Of a stretch of DNA of 36,240 nt, positions 32,142 through 36,240 are shown one piece after another. Both the position numbers and the translations under genes were made by a program. Positions within the stretch are counted from its first letter, which is position 1, and every line of letters starts with the position of its first letter. The stretch lies in NCBI RefSeq assembly GCF_001879695.1, contig NZ_MNBL01000149.1:1-36240 (forward strand). Direction: 5' to 3'. Under the pieces are notes generated by a model. The model did not search any database. It was not told the origin of the DNA and worked only from the letters and a program-made list of their open reading frames with translations. Source of the stretch: Nioella sediminis (lineage in GTDB: Bacteria > Pseudomonadota > Alphaproteobacteria > Rhodobacterales > Rhodobacteraceae).

Positions 32142-32676
32142 TTGCGCCGGAAAAGCCAGACCATTCTCTCTTTCGGCAAGCTATTCTCTTTTTCAGAATG
32201 AAGTCCTAGTGAAGCACTGATTGGATATGGGGTGTGTCCCTGTCCACAGCAGTCTGAGGGCGCGCCAGGCCAAGCGTGCAGGGTTTACCATATTGGCTGT
32301 TCAAATATACAGGATGGGGAACCAACAAGGCTATGCATCAAATGAAGGGCCTAACCCTCTAGACCGCATGGTGGTATTCAAAGCTGGCGATAGTATCCGT
32401 TTGGCAGAACACAAGAATGGCAAATGGGTGAGGTATAATGACTACGGCCAGTCGGTCACTCTCCCCACGACTTGGGTCAAACCGCACAGTACAAACGTAA
32501 TACGACTTTCTCGGTACGCTCCGCTCTACTGCTAAAAAGGGCATGCGTGTGGAACCAACTTTTTGTCTTGGGTTGGACAATCTGCTGCAGATGTTGGGCG
32601 GTGAACGCGTTAGCTATCGCCACCATTCAAAGAAGTTACTGGAAGTCGATTAAGCTATTGTTTAGAAAGAGAAGTA
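32142..32676. other. Gene-poor stretch before the island tRNA
   Basis: I see no gene I can defend here. A 104-codon frame (32,221-32,535, TTG start) has no ribosome site. ATTCTCTxTTTC occurs twice near 32,163-32,195, about 20 bases apart. The stretch is AT-richer than the chromosome and runs up to the intact tRNA-Thr. Confidence 0.4.
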
Positions 32677-32752
32677 TGGTGCCGCTGAAGGGACTCGAAC
32701 CCCCGACCCCATCATTACGAATGACGTGCTCTACCAGCTGAGCTACAGCGGC
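32677..32752 (-). tRNA. tRNA-Thr (anticodon CGU), island-borne and intact
   Basis: This is a complete 76-base cloverleaf including encoded CCA. The acceptor stem is GCCGCTG/CAGCGGC, the D-arm GCTC...GAGC, the anticodon stem CGTCA/TGATG (one G-U pair) with loop TTCGTAA (anticodon CGT), and the T-arm GGGGG/CCCTT. It differs from the split host gene in the fifth acceptor pair and in the anticodon stem, so it is not a copy made by the insertion but a separate gene carried by the island. It probably supplies the threonine tRNA lost by integration. Confidence 0.93.
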
Positions 32753-32769
32753 ATCCTTCTCTGTCGCGG

Positions 32770-32789
32770 CCCTACTATGGCCCTACTAG
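32770..32789. repeat. Tandem CCCTACTA repeat, right island end
   Basis: This has the same two-unit, 11-base-period repeat and orientation as 10,360-10,379. It lies between the island tRNA (ends 32,752) and the 5' half of the host tRNA (from 32,849), i.e. on the island side of the right att core. Likely an integrase arm site. Confidence 0.5.
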
Positions 32790-32848
32790 TTACAGCGCGC
32801 CGCGCCTAACGAACTGGTATCAAACGTAGTTTGCGAGCGGACCCGCTA

Positions 32849-32887
32849 ATTACGAATGCGTTGCTCTACCAGCTGAGCTACATCGGC
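32849..32887 (-). pseudogene. 5' half of the chromosomal tRNA-Thr(CGU) (attR)
   Basis: Read on the minus strand it gives acceptor strand GCCGATG, D-arm GCTC/GAGC, 5' anticodon stem ACGCA and loop TTCGTAA, then leaves the tRNA pattern after ATTCGTAAT. Joined at the shared nine bases to the fragment at 10,182-10,227 it forms a perfect 76-base tRNA with all stems paired. On its own it cannot make a functional tRNA. Confidence 0.9.
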
Positions 32888-32888
32888 A

Positions 32889-32919
32889 CGCGGGCTGGCT
32901 CTTAGCAAGCCTGCCCGCG
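32889..32919 (-). terminator. Hairpin between the hemY-like gene and the tRNA 5' half
   Basis: A 12-bp stem with a single T-T mismatch and a 7-base loop (outer part CGCGGGC/GCCCGCG) lies after the hemY-like stop. There is no T-run; the tRNA acceptor strand begins one base later. It may terminate or slow the hemY transcript, or help process a hemY-tRNA read-through RNA. Confidence 0.55.
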
Positions 32920-32930
32920 CTTGAACAGTC

Positions 32931-34511
32931 CTAATTTGCGGCTGTACGCGCCGGTTCGGAGGTTTCCGCGTCGTTGGAAACTTCGCCCATGTCGGGCAAT
33001 ACATGGCCGGGGGCATGCGGGTCGTTTTCTTCCGCCATGTCTTCCGTGACCTCGGGGGTGTCATCGACCGGCTCGGCGTCGACAACCTCCGGTTCAGGGT
33101 CTTCGATTTCGGGATCGTCCCGGCGGTCTTCCAGCGCGCCCACGATCAGAGGCAGCATCTGGGCGGTTCCGGCGAAGGCCGACTCGCTTTGCGGGGCCTC
33201 GGCCCATGCGAGCGTATCGAAGCTGCCGCAATGTTCGCAGACCGGCTGCCAGGTGGCGTGGACATGGCCGCAATTCTCGCAGGTCCATTGCGGGCCGCGA
33301 GAGGCGGTAACCGCCTTGGCCAGCCAGCCGCGTACCACGCGGTCCTCGCTGCCTTCCCCTCGTTCGATAGCGGCCATGATGGTCAGCGACCGGGCCGTGG
33401 GGGCGGTTTCTGGCAAATCGCCAAGGGCCTTGCGGGCGGCGGCGTAATCCTCTGCCGCGATGTGCAATTCCGCCTCCAGCAGCTTGACCTCCGCATCGGC
33501 GGGGTGCTTGGCCAGCAGCACGCGGAAGCGTTTGATGCGGGCGGCGGGGGTTTCCTCGGGTTCGATGCTGGCGAAGGCGGCGGCCAGATCGGGATGCGGG
33601 GCGGCGTCCCAGGCCTTGCGGATCACGCGCGTCGCGACCTTGGGCTTGCCCTCCTGGATTGCCATGCGCGCGGCCATAACGGCGGCGGGCACCAGATCGG
33701 GGGACAGGCGGTTGGCCTCGGTGGCCTCCTTGCTGGCGGTGTCGATCTTGCCCTCGGCCAGTGCGTCGCGGGCATCGGCAAGGGCCAGCACCGCGTCGCG
33801 GCGTTTATGGACATCGCGGGGCAGGGCGCCCGCCTTGAGTTTGGCGGCGAGGGTCTTGCGCGCCCCGGCCCAGTCCTCGTGCCCGGCCTGCAGGGTCAGC
33901 AGCGTGTCCTGAACTTCGTGATGCTGAGGGCGCAGGGCAAAGGCTTTCTCGGCCAGTTTCAGCGCCGTATCGGTATCCCCGGCATCCAGCTTTTGCTTCA
34001 TCAGGCCGCGAATGCCCACGAAGCGGGTCGTGTCATCAGCCAGAAGCCGCTTGTAGGTCTCGGTTGCCTTGGCGGTATCGCCCGCCATCTCGGCGGCTTG
34101 GGCCACAAGCAGATTGGTCAGCTCGGGCCGTTTCAGGTAGCCCTCGGCGCGTTCCGCCTTGCGAATGGCCAGTCGCCCCTCACCAGAGGCGAGCGCCAGC
34201 ATACCTTCGGACAGGGCCTGATAGCCCTTCCGCTCGGCGCGCCGGTTGAAGTAGCGGGAAATCGCGGTCTCATCGCCGTTGAGGAAGCGGATGGTGGCGA
34301 CAAGAAGACCAAGCAGCTTGAGCGCCACATAGACCAGCAGCAAAAGAAGCACGGCGGCAACCACCCCCGACAGAGGGGTCAACGCGAATTCGCGGCCTGC
34401 CACGGTGATCAGCAGCATGGATTCGGTTTCCAGCAGGTAACCGACGCCGAAGGCCGCCGCGACCACGACGGTCAGGAAAATGATGATTTTCAGGACGGAC
34501 CAGAGAAGCAT
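32931..34511 (-). CDS. hemY: HemY-like inner-membrane TPR protein
   Basis: This 526-residue protein is of the HemY N-domain/TPR type found next to hemD in alphaproteobacteria. Two transmembrane helices (about 1-22 and 43-68) anchor it in the inner membrane, followed by a long helical TPR region. Towards the C terminus is a zinc-ribbon-like CxxC...CxxC (TCENCGH, PVCEHCGS), and the protein ends in an acidic, disordered tail. It is a scaffold or assembly protein, not the protoporphyrinogen oxidase that shares the name. The ATG at 34,511 has GAGGGGGA upstream. It starts 11 bases after the mitofilin-like stop. Confidence 0.88.
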   Translation of the reverse strand: MLLWSVLKIIIFLTVVVAAAFGVGYLLETESMLLITVAGREFALTPLSGVVAAVLLLLLVYVALKLLGLLVATIRFLNGDETAISRYFNRRAERKGYQALSEGMLALASGEGRLAIRKAERAEGYLKRPELTNLLVAQAAEMAGDTAKATETYKRLLADDTTRFVGIRGLMKQKLDAGDTDTALKLAEKAFALRPQHHEVQDTLLTLQAGHEDWAGARKTLAAKLKAGALPRDVHKRRDAVLALADARDALAEGKIDTASKEATEANRLSPDLVPAAVMAARMAIQEGKPKVATRVIRKAWDAAPHPDLAAAFASIEPEETPAARIKRFRVLLAKHPADAEVKLLEAELHIAAEDYAAARKALGDLPETAPTARSLTIMAAIERGEGSEDRVVRGWLAKAVTASRGPQWTCENCGHVHATWQPVCEHCGSFDTLAWAEAPQSESAFAGTAQMLPLIVGALEDRRDDPEIEDPEPEVVDAEPVDDTPEVTEDMAEENDPHAPGHVLPDMGEVSNDAETSEPARTAAN

Positions 34512-34522
34512 ATCGGTCCCCC

Positions 34523-35761
34523 TCAATTCGCGGCATCAAGCGCGGCGGCGAAGCTGTCCATCGCCTCCATCGCGTCGATGCGCATCTGTGCGGACGCCGT
34601 CCAGTCCGCCATGACCGCTTGCGCGTCGGCGGGCAGGGTCGACAGTTCGGCGACGGTGCCAGCAAGATCTCCGGCGCGCAGAGCGGCCTCGGCGCGGGAC
34701 AGGACCGCATCGGCGCTGTCGCCTTCCTGCGGTTCCAGCGACCGGCCCCCGACCTGGCTTTGCAGGAATGCGGTGACGCGGTTCATCGCTCCCTCGCCGG
34801 CGGTTTCCCGAATGGCAATGGGCAGCGCGGCGCGGGCGGCGGCGGGGAAGCTGGATTGCAGTTCCTCCATCGTAGGAACGCCGGTTTCGGCGGCGGCGGT
34901 CAGCGCCTCTGGCATGTCCACGCCAGCCCCATCCACGACATCCGCCAGAGCGCCCGCGAAGGGCGCGCCGGTGGCTACGGCGATGCGCAACTGGCCAAGC
35001 GCCGCCTGCGCCGTGGCACTGCCCACGCGGGCCTCGGCCCGGGCTTCGGCGGCGGCGATGCGTTCTTCGGCGGCGGCGGCAGCGGCGGCGAGTTGCTCGG
35101 CCATCGCGGCATTCGCGGCCTGCTGTTCCGCCAGGCTGGCCGATTGTTCCTGCAACGCGGCCTGAAGCTGCGCCACGGCGGCGGCCACGGCGGCGGAGTT
35201 ATCTGCGCCTTCCCCGCCTTCGCCAAGCGGCAGGGTTTCCAGATAGGCGATCCGGTCGGTCAGGCCGGTGATCTGGCTGCCGGTTGCGTCAATCCTTGCG
35301 CCAAGCGCGGCGATCTGTTCGGAAAGCGGGCCAAGATCCACCGCCTCGGGGGCGGGTGGGATGGCCTCTATCTGCCCTTCCAGTGCGGCGGCGCGGGTGG
35401 TCAGGGCCGAGAGCGCCCCGGCCTGTTCATCGAGTGAGGTTTGAATTGCGGCCAGCGCCGTTTCGGTCGCGCTGTTGTCCTGGGTGGTGGGCGCAAACCC
35501 CATGAAAGCCGCGCCATAGCCCAACCCGGCGGCCACGACACCGCCCAGAACCAGCGGCACGAAGCCGGGTCCGCGACGCGGTTCGGCTGTGGGTGGCTGC
35601 GGGGCGGGTTCCGCGACGGAAGGCTCTTCGACGGGGGCGGGGTCTTCCACGATCTCGGCATCCGTCACCGTTTCATCGGCGTCGGTGTTGGCCTCTTCCA
35701 GAGCGGCGTCGTCCTGGGTTTCGTCGGTTTCCTGAGGGGTCGTGTTCGGGTCGGCCACCAT
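34523..35761 (-). CDS. Mitofilin-like membrane protein (COG4223 type)
   Basis: This 412-residue protein has an acidic, Pro/Ala-rich cytoplasmic N terminus (1-62), one transmembrane helix (about 67-89), a long Ala-rich coiled coil in the periplasm (about 100-230) and a conserved helical C terminus. This is the layout of the alphaproteobacterial Mic60/mitofilin homologue, which shapes inner-membrane invaginations and contacts the outer membrane. Its place between hemD and hemY is the usual one. The ATG at 35,761 follows AAGGAAATAG. Good confidence in the family; function known from homologues only. Confidence 0.88.
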   Translation of the reverse strand: MVADPNTTPQETDETQDDAALEEANTDADETVTDAEIVEDPAPVEEPSVAEPAPQPPTAEPRRGPGFVPLVLGGVVAAGLGYGAAFMGFAPTTQDNSATETALAAIQTSLDEQAGALSALTTRAAALEGQIEAIPPAPEAVDLGPLSEQIAALGARIDATGSQITGLTDRIAYLETLPLGEGGEGADNSAAVAAAVAQLQAALQEQSASLAEQQAANAAMAEQLAAAAAAAEERIAAAEARAEARVGSATAQAALGQLRIAVATGAPFAGALADVVDGAGVDMPEALTAAAETGVPTMEELQSSFPAAARAALPIAIRETAGEGAMNRVTAFLQSQVGGRSLEPQEGDSADAVLSRAEAALRAGDLAGTVAELSTLPADAQAVMADWTASAQMRIDAMEAMDSFAAALDAAN

Positions 35762-35854
35762 CTATTTCCTTCAATTTATTCAATATGCGCCACAGACTCC
35801 CGTCCGGTGCAGCGCCGAGTCACAGATAGGTTCGCATGGGCGCACCTGCGAGGG

Positions 35855-36240
35855 CTAGGGGCTAAGTTGTCTCGCCAGCGCTTTGAGCATGGCCGCGCCG
35901 GTCGGGGCATCGGAGACGATGGCTGTACGGCGCAGAGGTTTGGGCAGGGCCGCCCGTGTGGCATCGCTGATGCAGATCAGGTCGGGGTTGGCGCCGGCTG
36001 GCAGGTCTGCCGCGAACAAGGCCGCGCTGCGGGGCGAGAAAAGCGGCACGATCACGCGGCGAGGGCCCGAGAGGGCCGCGAGCGCGCCTGCACTCAAGGG
36101 GAGATTGCGTTGATCATAAACAGCGTGGCCCACAATGCTGAACCCCTCTGCTGATAGCCGGTCTGTGATCCCGCCGCGCACATGAGTTCCGTGCAGGTGT
36201 ATCAGCGGGCCATCGGGGGCATCACGGCGGATCAGTTCCA
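35855..36240 (-). CDS. hemD: Uroporphyrinogen-III synthase, C-terminal part (runs off the window)
   Basis: The frame stays open through the right edge, so only the last 127 residues are present of a protein normally about 230-260 long. It matches the HemD C-terminal domain pattern: PLIHLHGTHVRG, GHAVYDQR, then VIVPLFSPRSAALFA and a final DAPTGAAMLKALA helix. HemD closes hydroxymethylbilane to uroporphyrinogen III in heme and corrin synthesis. It lies upstream of the mitofilin-like gene on the same strand, as in other alphaproteobacteria. Confidence 0.82.
   Translation of the reverse strand, partial: ELIRRDAPDGPLIHLHGTHVRGGITDRLSAEGFSIVGHAVYDQRNLPLSAGALAALSGPRRVIVPLFSPRSAALFAADLPAGANPDLICISDATRAALPKPLRRTAIVSDAPTGAAMLKALARQLSP

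Larger units (their letters stand above)
10219..32857. mobile_element. 22.6-kb genomic island integrated in tRNA-Thr(CGU)
   Basis: The island is bounded by the 9-base core ATTACGAAT (10,219-10,227 and 32,849-32,857), which lies in the anticodon loop of the split tRNA. Inside are a tyrosine integrase, two AlpA-like proteins, a primase-polymerase/ATPase, many nucleases, a DNA methyltransferase and an intact tRNA-Thr. Base composition is visibly less GC-rich than in the flanks, most strongly from 25.3 to 32.5 kb. No capsid, tail, relaxase or conjugation genes were seen, so it resembles a phage-satellite-like or non-conjugative island. Confidence 0.9.

Noticed and set aside
32221-32535. 104-codon frame with TTG start after the DUF3883 gene
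   Set aside because: No ribosome site and no recognisable pattern apart from a short strand-rich stretch; too weak to call, though a shorter version from 32,314 remains possible.
33003-35165. 720-codon plus-strand open frame
   Set aside because: It is antisense to the hemY-like and mitofilin-like genes and its content is low-complexity Gly/Ala/Ser, a mirror of the Ala-rich coding strand.
1-36240. CRISPR array
   Set aside because: No regularly spaced direct repeats with unique spacers were seen on either strand.

Overview
The window looks like the chromosome of a marine or soil alphaproteobacterium of the Rhodobacteraceae/Roseobacter type. The flanks are GC-rich. The right edge carries a hemD - mitofilin-like - hemY-like block typical of that group, and the left edge carries a TRAP-type solute receptor and an IclR-controlled catabolic cluster. 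No rRNA and no CRISPR array were seen.

Left chromosomal part (1-10.2 kb). Two minus-strand transcription units flank a plus-strand IclR regulator. The long unit reads alpha/beta hydrolase, extradiol-dioxygenase-like VOC protein, SDR, ThDP-dependent decarboxylase/synthase, aspartate-dehydrogenase-like protein, aldehyde dehydrogenase. The short unit reads flavin monooxygenase, then the TRAP receptor dctP. All junctions are tight or overlapping. Both units start 26-28 bases downstream of the same 23-base, three-half-site element (GTTC-N6-GAAC-N5-GTTC), so the IclR protein probably controls them as one regulon for uptake and cleavage of an aromatic-type substrate that I cannot name.

Island (about 10,219-32,857). 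A 22.6-kb lower-GC element has split a tRNA-Thr(CGU) gene. The 3' half lies at 10,182-10,227 and the 5' half at 32,849-32,887. Overlapped at a shared 9-base core, they rebuild a perfect 76-base tRNA. Just inside the right end the island carries its own intact tRNA-Thr(CGU), with a different acceptor pair and anticodon stem, which presumably replaces the broken gene. Both ends carry the same CCCTACTA tandem repeat. The middle (19.2-23.6 kb) is a P4-like integrase, two AlpA-like proteins and a primase-polymerase/ATPase: a satellite-like replication core without capsid genes.

Island cargo. On the left are a repeat-rich GIY-YIG nuclease, a PD-(D/E)XK protein, a pPIWI-associating-nuclease-like protein, a small alpha/beta hydrolase, a ScoMcrA-like HNH nuclease and an unrecognised 450-residue protein. 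On the right are an exonuclease-I-like protein and a compact divergent cassette: C5-methyltransferase with a ~215-residue extra C-terminal domain, small HTH protein, BglII/BstYI-like protein, ParB-like protein, SNF2-type helicase and DUF3883-type nuclease. This cassette (25.3-32.1 kb) is the best candidate for an undescribed, methylation-linked anti-phage system.

Right chromosomal part (32.9-36.2 kb). hemY-like, mitofilin-like and the 3' part of hemD run on the minus strand. A strong hairpin sits between the hemY-like gene and the 5' half of the broken tRNA.
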